From assembly GCA_963724705.1 (NCBI GenBank), contig CAVRVS010000004.1, positions 1,860,001-1,924,000 of the forward strand: DNA of 64,000 bases, read 5' to 3'. This document shows positions 27,234 to 34,755 of this stretch, in pieces; the first letter of the stretch is position 1, and each line of letters opens with the position of its first letter. Position numbers and translations under genes: made by a program. A model generated the notes under the pieces. It was not told the origin of the DNA. It saw only the letters and a list, made by a program, of their open reading frames with translations, and did no database searches. Origin of the DNA: DASQPR01 sp963724705. Lineage in GTDB: Bacteria > Actinomycetota > Actinomycetes > Mycobacteriales > Micromonosporaceae.

Positions 27234-27258
27234 TTCCCCCTCACCGTAGCCGATAAAC
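27234..27258 (-). promoter_or_regulatory. Possible SigB/SigF-type promoter of the DUF6582 gene
   Basis: Minus-strand GTTT at 27258-27255 and GGGGAA at 27239-27234, 15-base spacer. The -10 element deviates by one base from GGGTAA. Transcription would begin only a few bases before the ATG at 27223. Confidence 0.45.
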
Positions 27259-27380
27259 AGCCGACGTCGCTCGATTCAGCGACGATCCCGCCGCTTAATA
27301 AGCGTGTGCATATCATAGGCATGTACTTATAATTGCCATCTCGCGGATCCCAGCCGGGTCCGCCCACGACGGGGGTGCCA

Positions 27381-27980
27381 ATGACTGAATTGTCCCAGGT
27401 CCGCGACGGCCATGCACGAGCCGTCCGGCTAAGCGCGCAGATCGCCGAGCGAACGACACCGGCCGATCTCGGCCGTGCGACTCCGTGCGCCGGCTGGACG
27501 CTGGCCGACCTGCTGTCCCACATGATCGCGCAGCACCGCGGCTTCGCCGTCGCCGCCACCGGCGCGCAGACCGTGTTGGCGGACTGGGAGCCGCGCCCCC
27601 TGTCCGACGATCCGGTGGCCGAATACACCGCCGCCGCCGATGACGTCGTCGCCGCGTTCGCCGGCGTCACCGACGGCGACCGCGAGATCTGGCTCCCGGA
27701 GCTGGGCCGGCGTCCGTTCACCGCGAGCGATGGGCTGACATTCCAGCTTGTCGACGACGTCGTCCATGCCTGGGACCTCGCCCGGGCAATCGATGTGCCC
27801 CTGGATGTCGACGACGACCTGGCCGAAGCGGCGCTGGCCGTCGCACTTCGGGTGCCGGACGATGCAGCGCGGCGTGGTCCGGGCTTCCCGTTCGCGCCGG
27901 GTTTACCGGTCGCGGACGACGCCAGCACGCTCGACCGGACGTTGCTGCTGCTCGGTCGCTCCCCCGCATGGCCGTCCTGA
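27381..27980 (+). CDS. TIGR03086-type metal-binding protein (DinB/maleylpyruvate isomerase fold)
   Basis: A 199-residue member of the mycothiol-dependent DinB-like family. The conserved N-terminal elements are LGRATPCAGWTLADLLSHMI (His ligand) and, in the middle, FQLVDDVVHAWDLARAI with the second His; C-terminal GFPFAPGLPVADDAS is also typical. Members bind a divalent metal and some use mycothiol; the substrate is unknown. The ATG at 27381 follows GGGGGTG. Its last 13 bases overlap the GNAT gene. Confidence 0.85.
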   Translation: MTELSQVRDGHARAVRLSAQIAERTTPADLGRATPCAGWTLADLLSHMIAQHRGFAVAATGAQTVLADWEPRPLSDDPVAEYTAAADDVVAAFAGVTDGDREIWLPELGRRPFTASDGLTFQLVDDVVHAWDLARAIDVPLDVDDDLAEAALAVALRVPDDAARRGPGFPFAPGLPVADDASTLDRTLLLLGRSPAWPS

Positions 27981-28459
27981 TCCGACCGCGCGCCGAGGCC
28001 GACCTGCCGCCTTGCGTGGAAGCGCTGCGAGCCACGCACGAGGCGAGCGGCTATCCGGCGGTGTGGCCGCGCGACCCGGCCCGGTGGCTCACCTCCAGCG
28101 GTCGTGACGTCCGGGCCTGGGTCGCCATCGCCGATGGCGCGGTCATCGGCCACGTCGCGCTTGGCCGCGAGGAAGATCCCGCGGGTACGGAGACGCTCCC
28201 ATTGCTTGGTGTCACGCGGTTGTTCGTCGCCCCGATCGCCCGCGGCCGCGGTGTCGGCGCGACACTCCTTACGACGGCCGTGGACTTCGTGCGCGCGAAC
28301 GCATCGCAGCCGGTGCTCACCGTGGCCGACACCGGCGGCGACGCGATGCGCCTCTATGAGCGGGCTGGTTGGCGTCGCGTCGGCGAGCGCCGGGCTGATT
28401 GGGCGGAGCCGGACGGCCGGCATCCCATGGTGTACGACTACGTGCTGGACGCGTCGTGA
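27968..28459 (+). CDS. GNAT-family N-acetyltransferase
   Basis: A 163-residue acetyltransferase: N-terminal IRPRAEADLPPCVEAL, central strand AVIGHVALGREED, acetyl-CoA loop LFVAPIARGRGVGATLLTTA (RxxGxG/A pattern) and C-terminal DAMRLYERAGWRRVGER. The acceptor is unknown. It overlaps the preceding metal-binding protein by 13 bases and the following MarR gene by four (GTGA), so the three form a tightly coupled operon. Confidence 0.9.
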   Translation: MAVLIRPRAEADLPPCVEALRATHEASGYPAVWPRDPARWLTSSGRDVRAWVAIADGAVIGHVALGREEDPAGTETLPLLGVTRLFVAPIARGRGVGATLLTTAVDFVRANASQPVLTVADTGGDAMRLYERAGWRRVGERRADWAEPDGRHPMVYDYVLDAS

Positions 28460-28929
28460 GCGCGCCCGATCCGTCGCATGAGGACGACCGCCGCGACCTG
28501 GCCGCGATGATGGTGCCGCTCGGTCGTGCGCTGACCGCCGGCGAGCAGCCGATCCTCGATGCCCACGGGCTGAGCATGTGGGCGTACGTCGTGCTCGTCG
28601 CGCTCGCCGACGAACCCGTACGCACGCAGGCAGCCCTCGCCGACGCGATCCGCGCCGACAAGACGCGCATCATCCCGGTGCTCGACGACCTCCAACGGCG
28701 CGGGCTTATCGAACGCTCGCCCGACCCGGCCGATCGGCGCAGCCATCTCTTGTCACTGACGGCCACCGGAGGGCAGGTGTACCGCTCGGCGCGCTCGGGC
28801 ATCCGCACGTACGAGCGCCTACTGCTCGATCGACTGTCGCCGGCGGAACGTGGCGGTCTGCTCAGGGCACTCGCCTTACTCTCGTCGCTGTCGTGGGACG
28901 AGCTGACATCGCCGGCGACCGACGACTGA
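28456..28929 (+). CDS. MarR-family transcriptional regulator
   Basis: A 157-residue winged-helix protein from GTG 28456, whose GTGA overlaps the GNAT stop. The DNA-binding core is PVRTQAALADAIRADKTRII with the wing LIERSPDPADRRSHLLSLTA. Flanking helices form the dimer interface. MarR proteins repress small efflux or detoxification operons and are released by phenolic or oxidising ligands; it probably controls its own operon. Confidence 0.9.
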   Translation: MSAPDPSHEDDRRDLAAMMVPLGRALTAGEQPILDAHGLSMWAYVVLVALADEPVRTQAALADAIRADKTRIIPVLDDLQRRGLIERSPDPADRRSHLLSLTATGGQVYRSARSGIRTYERLLLDRLSPAERGGLLRALALLSSLSWDELTSPATDD

Positions 28930-28995
28930 CCCGGCTCGACGGGCCGGGTGTTTGACTGACCACGGCGACCGCTACCGACCGAGGAGACGATCGAC

Positions 28996-29391
28996 ATGCC
29001 CATCCGTACGCGCATCTCCGGCATTGTGCTCGGCGCACCGGACGCTGGCACGCTCGCGCGCTTCTACCATGAGGTGCTCGGCTGGCCATACGGTTCGAAC
29101 GAGCCGGGCTGGGTCACGCTGCGGCCGCCGGGCGACGGCCCCGGGCTGTCGTTCCAAACGGAGGACACACACGTTCGCCCGGTATGGCCGGGCCGCACTG
29201 ACGCGCAGCAGATGCAGATGCACCTCGACATCGAGGTCGCCGATCTCGACGAGGCCGGAGCGCACGCCATCGCGGCCGGCGCGACGCTTGCCGACTTCCA
29301 GCCGCAGACGGACGTGCGGGTCTATCTGGATCCGGCCGGCCACCCGTTCTGTCTGTGGGTGCGGCCCAACTCCGCGGCCGAGTCGGCCTGA
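28996..29391 (+). CDS. VOC-family protein (glyoxalase/bleomycin-resistance fold)
   Basis: A 131-residue protein with two beta-alpha-beta-beta-beta halves: GIVLGAPDAGTLARFYHEVL, LSFQTEDTHV, then MHLDIEVADLDEAGAHAIAA and LDPAGHPFCLWV. The HLDIEV and DPAGHPFCL segments carry the usual metal-ligand positions. It may be a resistance protein or isomerase; the reaction is unknown. It stands between MarR and MerR regulator genes and converges on the latter. Confidence 0.85.
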   Translation: MPIRTRISGIVLGAPDAGTLARFYHEVLGWPYGSNEPGWVTLRPPGDGPGLSFQTEDTHVRPVWPGRTDAQQMQMHLDIEVADLDEAGAHAIAAGATLADFQPQTDVRVYLDPAGHPFCLWVRPNSAAESA

Positions 29392-29395
29392 CGCC

Positions 29396-29881
29396 TTAGC
29401 GGCTCGATCCGGCCGTCGATGCTGTACGGGTACGCCCAGCGCGCGCCATCGGAGCGCCCTGCCGCACGGCCGGACCGATGTCGTGCGCGACGGGGAGCAG
29501 GTGATCGGGCCCGACCTGATCGCGTCGGATGTCGTCGACGAACCGCGCCAGCGAGTCGCGACTGCGGTGCAGGATCTCGATGCGCTCGGTGAGGCTGTCC
29601 AACTCGGTCTGCAGCTGCTCGGCCAGTCGCTCCCGCTCGGCCGGTTCGACCGGCACCGGCGGGGCTCCGTCGAGGAGGAACCGGACCGCCTCCCGTACGA
29701 CGCTGGTCGGCAACGCCGAGGCCAGCATGCAGCGCACATGCCCGACCCGGAGCACATCGGACTCGCGATAGACGCGGTAGCCCGACTCGGTCCGCTCCGG
29801 CTCCAGCAGGCCCTGCTCTTCGTAGTAGCGGAGCATCCGTACGCTCGCACCGGTGCGGGCGCTGAGTTCGCCGATCTGCAT
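29396..29881 (-). CDS. MerR-family transcriptional regulator
   Basis: A 161-residue regulator beginning MQIGELSARTGASVRMLRYY, followed by EEQGLLEPERTESGYRVYRE, the standard MerR helix-turn-helix and wing. A coiled-coil dimerisation helix follows (EPAERERLAEQLQTELDSLT). There is no conserved Cys cluster, so it is more likely a drug- or small-molecule-sensing type than a metal sensor. The start at 29881 has GAGGAG upstream. It is divergent from an MFS gene, whose promoter holds a MerR-type dyad. Confidence 0.92.
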   Translation of the reverse strand: MQIGELSARTGASVRMLRYYEEQGLLEPERTESGYRVYRESDVLRVGHVRCMLASALPTSVVREAVRFLLDGAPPVPVEPAERERLAEQLQTELDSLTERIEILHRSRDSLARFVDDIRRDQVGPDHLLPVAHDIGPAVRQGAPMARAGRTRTASTAGSSR

Positions 29882-29916
29882 GTCGCTCTCCTCACACCGC
29901 CGACGGTCGGACAACC

Positions 29917-29946
29917 TTGACTCTAACGTCAGTGTGAGGCTTTAGC
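29917..29946 (+). promoter_or_regulatory. MerR-type promoter/operator of the MFS gene
   Basis: TTGACT (29917-29922) and TTTAGC or TTAGCG (29941-29947) are 18-19 bases apart, the long spacing remodelled by MerR proteins. The spacer holds the dyad ACNCTNACGTNAGNGT (29920-29935). Transcription would start within a few bases of the GTG at 29956, giving an essentially leaderless mRNA. Confidence 0.6.
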
Positions 29947-29955
29947 GTCGGATTC

Positions 29956-31167
29956 GTGATCATCTACGCCTTGCTGTTGTGCTCCTTCGCCGTCGCGACG
30001 GCGGAATTCGTGCTCGTGGGACTCCTTGCCGACATCGCGACCGATCTGTCGACATCGCTGCCGACCGCTGGCCTGCTCGTGACCGCGTACATGATCGTGG
30101 TCGCGGTCGGCGGCCCGCTCGCGACCGTCGCGACCCGCCGGCTGCCGCGACGGCCGTTGCTCATCGCGGTCATGGCGCTCGCCCTGGCCGCCGCCGTCGT
30201 GTCGGGCGTCGCCGGATCGTTCACCGTACTGCTCGTCGCGCGTTTGGGTTCGGCGCTCGCCCAGGCCCTCTTCATGTCGGTCGCGTCGCAGGTGGCGATG
30301 GCCTCGGTGCCGCCCGAACGGCAAACGGCGGCGGTGGCCACGCTGTTCAACGGCTTCGCCCTCGCCACCGTGATCGGCCTGCCGGTCGGCACGCTGATCG
30401 GTCAGGCGTACGGCTGGCACGCCGCGTTCGCCCTCGTCGCGGTGCTTTCGGCGGCTGGTCTGGCCGGCGTCATCCGGTTCATGCCGACGGTGCCGACTCC
30501 ACCCGTGGACGATCTGCGCGGCAGTGTCAGGGCGGTGACGCGGCCCCGAGTGCTCGCCGGCCTGGCGATGAGCGGGCTTACGTTCACTGGTTTTGTCGCC
30601 GCCTTCACCTACGTCAGTCCGACGCTCCGCGACGTTGCCGGCCTCTCACCGACCTGGGTCGGCGTCGCACTCGTCGTGTACGGCATCGGCACGCTCGGCG
30701 GGAATCTGGCCGCCGGCCGCGTCCACGCGGAATCGATCCTGCGTGTGCTGCCGTACGCGATCGCCGCGCTGACCGCGATCCTCGGCGCCAGCGTGTTTCT
30801 CTACCGACAGCCGGCCACCGCCGTCGCGACGGTGTTCGTCCTCGGCGTCAGCGCGTTCGTCGTGGCGCCGCTCGGGCAGACGTGGTTGATGGCCCAGGTC
30901 GGTCCGGCCGCCGCGGGCCTGGTCGCCGCCGTCAACATCAGCGTCGCCGGACTCGCGGCCGCGCTCGGTGCCAGTATCGGCGGCGCGGTCATCTCGGCCG
31001 GCTGGGGTCTGGCGGCGATCGGGCCGGTCGCGGCCGTACCCGCGTTCGCCGCCGCCCTGTTCGCGGTCGGTCTTCGGGTCCGTACCCGTGGGTCGAAGAC
31101 GACGGCGACACCGACGGACCGCGACATGCGCGCGGCATCCTCCGCCCCGGCCGGACGCCCGAGCTAG
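29956..31167 (+). CDS. MFS transporter, DHA1-type (AraJ-like)
   Basis: A 403-residue carrier with twelve hydrophobic helices, starting at GTG 29956 with FAVATAEFVLVGLLADIATD, the N-terminal helix pattern of the AraJ/CmlA/PbuE branch. ATVATRRLPRRPLLI is the motif-A loop and VIGLPVGTLIGQAYGWHAAF is motif C, which marks exporters. It is probably a drug or metabolite efflux pump induced through the divergent MerR protein. No Shine-Dalgarno sequence is visible, consistent with leaderless translation. Confidence 0.9.
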   Translation: MIIYALLLCSFAVATAEFVLVGLLADIATDLSTSLPTAGLLVTAYMIVVAVGGPLATVATRRLPRRPLLIAVMALALAAAVVSGVAGSFTVLLVARLGSALAQALFMSVASQVAMASVPPERQTAAVATLFNGFALATVIGLPVGTLIGQAYGWHAAFALVAVLSAAGLAGVIRFMPTVPTPPVDDLRGSVRAVTRPRVLAGLAMSGLTFTGFVAAFTYVSPTLRDVAGLSPTWVGVALVVYGIGTLGGNLAAGRVHAESILRVLPYAIAALTAILGASVFLYRQPATAVATVFVLGVSAFVVAPLGQTWLMAQVGPAAAGLVAAVNISVAGLAAALGASIGGAVISAGWGLAAIGPVAAVPAFAAALFAVGLRVRTRGSKTTATPTDRDMRAASSAPAGRPS

Positions 31168-31254
31168 CGACAACGGACAACCTGACCCTCGCGGTCGGCG
31201 GTCCGGCGGGGTTACCGTCGTCCGCAGCGGCCATCCCGGCGGGGGGCGAACGAC

Positions 31255-31836
31255 GTGACCGGCATCTGCGGGCACCGGCGTTCCCTGATGGCGGCTGCCA
31301 TCGTCGCGATGTCCGGCGCGCTCGCCGTCGGCGCCGCACTCGCCTTGTCCGGCTGTGCTCCCGACCTGGTACGGGTCACGCCGGCGCAGGCGGCCGACGC
31401 CATCCCGACCTCGGTAGCAGCGGAAACTCCATGTTCGGGCGCGAGCGCCGCACCGCTGCTCGCGGCGTTCTTCCGCGATCTCGACACGGGCAAGAGCAAC
31501 CTCGTGCCCCGCTATTTCGCACCGGCGGGCGCCTTCATCCGCTGGACCGATCCGAAGTCCGGGATGATCGGCGGCCGGCCGGACGACGGGGCGGCCGCGC
31601 TCGATCAACTCCGTGAGCACCTCTTCGGCCTCGAGGTGGACGGGTTCGTCGAGTCGGTGACGTCATTCCACGACAAGGGCTACCTCGACGCCGGCACCGC
31701 GAACGCCGGCGGGTGGTTCGGCTTTGACATGAGCGGTTCGCCGGCCACCGGCATCGCGGTCCGAGGCGGCCAGGGCGACGGCGCAATCGACTGCGCGTCC
31801 GGCCGGATCAAGATCCTGACGATCGACGAGTGGTGA
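31255..31836 (+). CDS. Predicted lipoprotein of unknown function
   Basis: A 193-residue protein from GTG 31255 with a lipoprotein signal: basic start, hydrophobic stretch AAAIVAMSGALAVGAALA and lipobox LSGC at about residues 31-34. The mature part has AAFFRDLDTGKSNLVPRYFA and SFHDKGYLDAGTANAGGWFG, reminiscent of an NTF2-like fold, but I do not recognise the family. It would be anchored on the outer face of the membrane. Confidence 0.7.
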   Translation: MTGICGHRRSLMAAAIVAMSGALAVGAALALSGCAPDLVRVTPAQAADAIPTSVAAETPCSGASAAPLLAAFFRDLDTGKSNLVPRYFAPAGAFIRWTDPKSGMIGGRPDDGAAALDQLREHLFGLEVDGFVESVTSFHDKGYLDAGTANAGGWFGFDMSGSPATGIAVRGGQGDGAIDCASGRIKILTIDEW

Positions 31837-31871
31837 CACGCGGTCACCGCGCGCCAATGTGCGCCGATCGG

Positions 31872-31897
31872 GTTTGCTTTCGCGCGACACCGGGTAA
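31872..31897 (+). promoter_or_regulatory. SigB/SigF-type promoter of the DUF6458 gene
   Basis: GTTT at 31872-31875 and GGGTAA at 31892-31897, 16-base spacer. The ATG follows nine bases later, so the transcript would be almost leaderless. Confidence 0.65.
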
Positions 31898-31906
31898 CGC
31901 GGGTCC

Positions 31907-32191
31907 ATGGGTATCGGAGTAGGTATCTTCCTCATTGCCATCGGCGCGATCCTGACCTTCGCCGTGCATTGGCACATCGCCGGTCTCGACCTGCAAGCCG
32001 TCGGCTGGGTGTTGATGTTCGCCGGTCTGGCTGGCGTAATCTTGTTCTTCGCCTTCTGGCACCGCCGGGGCACCGGCCGGGTGGTGAGCCAGCGCCAGAC
32101 CTATCAGGACCCGGTCGTACAACGTCCGTACGAGCAGACGGTTTCCGAGCGTCGCGTCTATGACGAGCCGCCACCGCCGCCCGGCGCCTGA
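31907..32191 (+). CDS. DUF6458-family membrane protein
   Basis: A 94-residue protein starting MGIGVGIFLIAIGAILTFAV with two membrane helices (the second near VGWVLMFAGLAGVILFFAFW) and a polar cytoplasmic tail with Tyr-rich VYDEPPPPPG. Length and N-terminus match the DUF6458 family of actinobacterial membrane proteins; function unknown. A SigB-type promoter lies immediately upstream. Confidence 0.85.
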   Translation: MGIGVGIFLIAIGAILTFAVHWHIAGLDLQAVGWVLMFAGLAGVILFFAFWHRRGTGRVVSQRQTYQDPVVQRPYEQTVSERRVYDEPPPPPGA

Positions 32192-32205
32192 TCCGCGAGG
32201 CCCGG

Positions 32206-32243
32206 CGACGCCCCACCATGGCGCACTTGCCGGCGGGGCGTCG
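32206..32243. terminator. Hairpin between the convergent DUF6458 and STAS genes
   Basis: CGACGCCCC (32206-32214) pairs with GGGGCGTCG (32235-32243) around a 20-base loop, 15 bases after the DUF6458 stop. Confidence 0.55.
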
Positions 32244-32299
32244 TCGCATGTTGAAGCCCGGATCGCGTTCGTCGCGGCGCTCGGCCTCGGATATGGCAA

Positions 32300-32346
32300 G
32301 CCGTGACTTCGGGGTACGAGCCGTGACTTCGGGGGTCAAGCCGTGG
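32300..32346. repeat. 20-bp tandem repeat, about 2.4 copies, at the end of a STAS gene
   Basis: AGCCGTGACTTCGGGG is repeated with a 20-base period and a third partial AGCCGTG follows. The junction holds the stop codon (minus strand, 32336-32338) of the STAS gene, the same arrangement as at 17992-18051 with an unrelated repeat sequence. Confidence 0.6.
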
Positions 32347-32680
32347 TGAGCCGCTCGATCGCGTCAGCGACCGAGTCCGCGACGACGAACGCCTCCACCA
32401 GACCGCTGACTTCGAGGACCCGGCGAACGATCGGCTGCGGCGACGCGATCGCGAGCCGACCGTTCGGCTCGAGCCGGTTGGCGATCCGTACGAACGCCGT
32501 TAAGCCAGATGAGTCGCAGAAGCCGAGCTCCCGAGCATCGACCACGACGTCGCGCTGCCCGGCGTCGATCAGCCCACGGGCGGCATCAGCGAGCAGCGGC
32601 GCGGTGACGAGGTCCAGATCGCCGTCCACCTCGAGCACGGGACGGCCATCATGATCCGCCTGCACGATCTTCAATGGCAT
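32336..32680 (-). CDS. STAS-domain anti-sigma factor antagonist (RsbV-like)
   Basis: A 114-residue STAS protein (MPLKIVQADHDGRPVLEVDG, then LDLVTAPLLADAARGL). The phosphorylation loop is ARELGFCDSSGLTAFVRIAN, and the end SPQPIVRRVLEVSGLVEAFV closely matches the STAS protein at 23.2-23.6 kb. It lies 247 bases before the divergent rsbR and belongs functionally to the stressosome/partner-switching set. Confidence 0.9.
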   Translation of the reverse strand: MPLKIVQADHDGRPVLEVDGDLDLVTAPLLADAARGLIDAGQRDVVVDARELGFCDSSGLTAFVRIANRLEPNGRLAIASPQPIVRRVLEVSGLVEAFVVADSVADAIERLTTA

Positions 32681-32927
32681 CTCGTCTCCGGCGTGAGGTC
32701 TCGGTCGATCGAACGTCAGGTACGTGAAGCCCGAGCGGTCCGTCCGCGATCTCCGATCGCGAGCACGATTGTCGCTACTTCCCTGCGCAACCGCAACGTC
32801 GACCGAGCGGTCGACAGGGCGGGCGACGATCTTTGCGCTAGTGTCGCACCGACGTACGAACGCCGCCCGTCACACAGCGTGAGCAGCGGCCATGGCACCG
32901 AACCAACGAGTCGAAGGTGGTTACTTG

Positions 32928-33779
32928 ATGGACACAGAGACCAGCGCTCGGCTCGCTGCCGTGATGGTCGCACGGCGCGACGCCGTCCTCGGAAAGTGGA
33001 CCGAGAGCGTGCGCGAGACGATGCGCGGTCGCCTGACCAAGACCGAACTGACCCGGCAACTCGAGGACATCTACGACGCGCTGGCGGCCGCGTTCGGTGC
33101 CGGAGCGCTGACGGCCGAGTCGCCGGCCGCGGCGGACCTCCTCGGACTCATCGCAGATCTGTCCCGCTTGCGTGCGCGGCACGGTTTCACCGCGACGGAG
33201 ACGGCCGTCAGCGTCTTCGCGCTGAAGGACGCGCTGCTGGACGAGCTCGACGATTCGAATGCGACACGCCTCGACGACTTCGTCGAATTCTCGCTCTTCG
33301 TGGACAAGCTCGGTCTGCACACGTTCGAGACATACGTCAACGCGCGTGATGCGGTCATTACCGAGCAGTCGGAACAGCTGCTCGAGCTGTCCACACCGGT
33401 CGTCAAGCTGTGGGACGGCGTCGTCGCCGTTCCGCTGATCGGCACGCTCGACTCGGCCCGGTCCCAGGTCGTCATGGAGCGGCTTCTGCAGATGTTGGTC
33501 GAAACCGGTTCGCCCTACGCGATCCTCGACATCACCGGAGTGCCGGCGGTCGACACGCAGGTGGCGCAACACATCCTGAAGACTGTGATGGCTGCGCAGT
33601 TGATGGGTGCGCAGTGCATCATCTCCGGAATTCGGCCGCAGATCGCGCAGACGATCGTGTCGCTCGGCATCGAGTTCGGCGAGATCGTGACGAAGGCCAA
33701 CCTGTCCGACGCTCTGCAGTACGCGCTACGGTCCAGCGGTGTCGAGATCGCTCGCCCCGTGACCCGGTCGGCGCTGTAG
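32928..33779 (+). CDS. rsbR: Stressosome scaffold protein RsbR
   Basis: A 283-residue protein with an N-terminal helical RsbR-type sensory domain (about residues 5-150: VMVARRDAVLGKWTESVRET, DFVEFSLFVDKLGLHTFETY) and a C-terminal STAS domain (160-275). Both kinase-target threonines of RsbR are recognisable by context: LDITGVPAVDTQVAQHILK and SGIRPQIAQTIVSLGIEF. RsbR and RsbS form the large cytoplasmic stressosome that holds RsbT until stress. The ATG at 32928, behind GAAGGTGG, is preferred to one 36 bases earlier. rsbS follows six bases after the stop. Confidence 0.92.
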   Translation: MDTETSARLAAVMVARRDAVLGKWTESVRETMRGRLTKTELTRQLEDIYDALAAAFGAGALTAESPAAADLLGLIADLSRLRARHGFTATETAVSVFALKDALLDELDDSNATRLDDFVEFSLFVDKLGLHTFETYVNARDAVITEQSEQLLELSTPVVKLWDGVVAVPLIGTLDSARSQVVMERLLQMLVETGSPYAILDITGVPAVDTQVAQHILKTVMAAQLMGAQCIISGIRPQIAQTIVSLGIEFGEIVTKANLSDALQYALRSSGVEIARPVTRSAL

Positions 33780-33785
33780 GTCGGC

Positions 33786-34217
33786 ATGGATCGCGTACCC
33801 GTCCTCGCCTTGGGTGACGTTCTGCTCGTCTCGATCCAGGTCGATCTCGAGGATCAGCTGGCCCTCGCGCTGCAGGAAGATCTCTCCGACCGCATCGTGT
33901 CGACCGGCGCGCATGGCGTCATCATCGACATCACGGCGCTCGACATCGTTGATTCGTTCGTCGGTCGCATGCTCGCCACGATCGCTGCCGTGTCGAAGGT
34001 GCTCGACGCGGAGACCGTCGTCGTCGGCATGCGGCCGGCTGTCGCGATTACGCTCGTCGAGCTGGGACTGCCGCTGCGCGGCATCCGTACGGCTCTTAAC
34101 GTCGAGTTGGGTCTCAAACTGCTGCGTCAAATCCGGCTCCAGGCATTCGCTGGATCGCCGGCGGACGGCCATGGCGGACTGGCCGACGACGCGCCGGCCG
34201 CCGTGGACCCGTCGTGA
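33786..34217 (+). CDS. rsbS: Stressosome protein RsbS
   Basis: A 143-residue STAS protein. LALGDVLLVSIQVDLEDQLA is the start typical of RsbS, and the phosphorylated serine is in TALDIVDSFVGRMLATIAAV (about residue 58). VGMRPAVAITLVELGLPLRG closes the domain. A tail of about 25 residues extends beyond the 120-residue Bacillus protein. Its stop overlaps the rsbT GTG by four bases. RsbS is the part of the stressosome whose phosphorylation releases RsbT. Confidence 0.92.
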   Translation: MDRVPVLALGDVLLVSIQVDLEDQLALALQEDLSDRIVSTGAHGVIIDITALDIVDSFVGRMLATIAAVSKVLDAETVVVGMRPAVAITLVELGLPLRGIRTALNVELGLKLLRQIRLQAFAGSPADGHGGLADDAPAAVDPS

Positions 34218-34633
34218 TCAATGCCGAGCCGTCGGGCCCGGCACAGGCGCAGCAGATCTCGGGAGACGACGATGTGGTCCGCGTCCGCCAGCTCGTTCGA
34301 GCGGCCGCCGTCGCGACGAGGCTCAGCCTTGTCGACCAGACCAAACTCGTCACCGCGGCGAGCGAGCTCGCGCGCAACACGCTCGTGCACGGCGGCGGCG
34401 GCCGGGCCGAGGTGCAGCAGGTGACCAACGGTCGCCGCAACGGCTTGCGGATCACGTTCGTCGACGACGGCCCCGGTATCCCCGATGTCGATCGAGCCTT
34501 CACCGACGGGTTTTCCACCGGCGGCGGCCTCGGTCTGGGACTGTCCGGCTCTCGGCGGCTCATGGACGAATTCGAGCTCGTCACCAACGTCGGGGCCGGC
34601 ACGACAGTGACCGCCGTCAAGTGGGAGCGGTGA
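34214..34633 (+). CDS. rsbT: Stressosome serine/threonine kinase RsbT
   Basis: A 139-residue GHKL ATPase/kinase. N box AASELARNTLVHGGGGRAEV, G1 box DDGPGIPDVDRAFTDGFSTG and G2 box GGLGLGLSGSRRLMDEFELV are all intact. RsbT phosphorylates RsbR and RsbS, leaves the stressosome, and activates a downstream PP2C phosphatase. The GTG start overlaps the rsbS stop. The gene order R-S-T is the conserved stressosome order. Confidence 0.93.
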   Translation: MINAEPSGPAQAQQISGDDDVVRVRQLVRAAAVATRLSLVDQTKLVTAASELARNTLVHGGGGRAEVQQVTNGRRNGLRITFVDDGPGIPDVDRAFTDGFSTGGGLGLGLSGSRRLMDEFELVTNVGAGTTVTAVKWER

Positions 34634-34635
34634 CC

Positions 34636-34755
34636 ATGGCCGCATTCTGCGACTCGCGCATCCCCGCCGCCCAGCCGCCCAGCATCGGCGCCGCCCTGCG
34701 GCCGCGCTTCCGCGCCCTGCCGCCGCGCATCCGGCCCGCCCGGCCAAGGCCATGA
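34636..34755 (+). CDS. Possible small ORF bridging rsbT and the next gene
   Basis: A 39-codon frame starting ATG two bases after the rsbT stop and ending in an ATGA overlap with the next gene. The product is Pro/Arg-rich with no recognisable domain (ALRPRFRALPPRIRPARPRP). It may only couple translation across the 118-base gap, or it may be chance. Confidence 0.3.
   Translation: MAAFCDSRIPAAQPPSIGAALRPRFRALPPRIRPARPRP

Noticed and set aside
26867..28423. 518-codon minus-strand open frame covering DUF6582 and three plus-strand genes
   Set aside because: Only its part at 27.0-27.2 kb (DUF6582) is real coding; the rest is antisense to well-defined DinB-like, GNAT and MarR genes.
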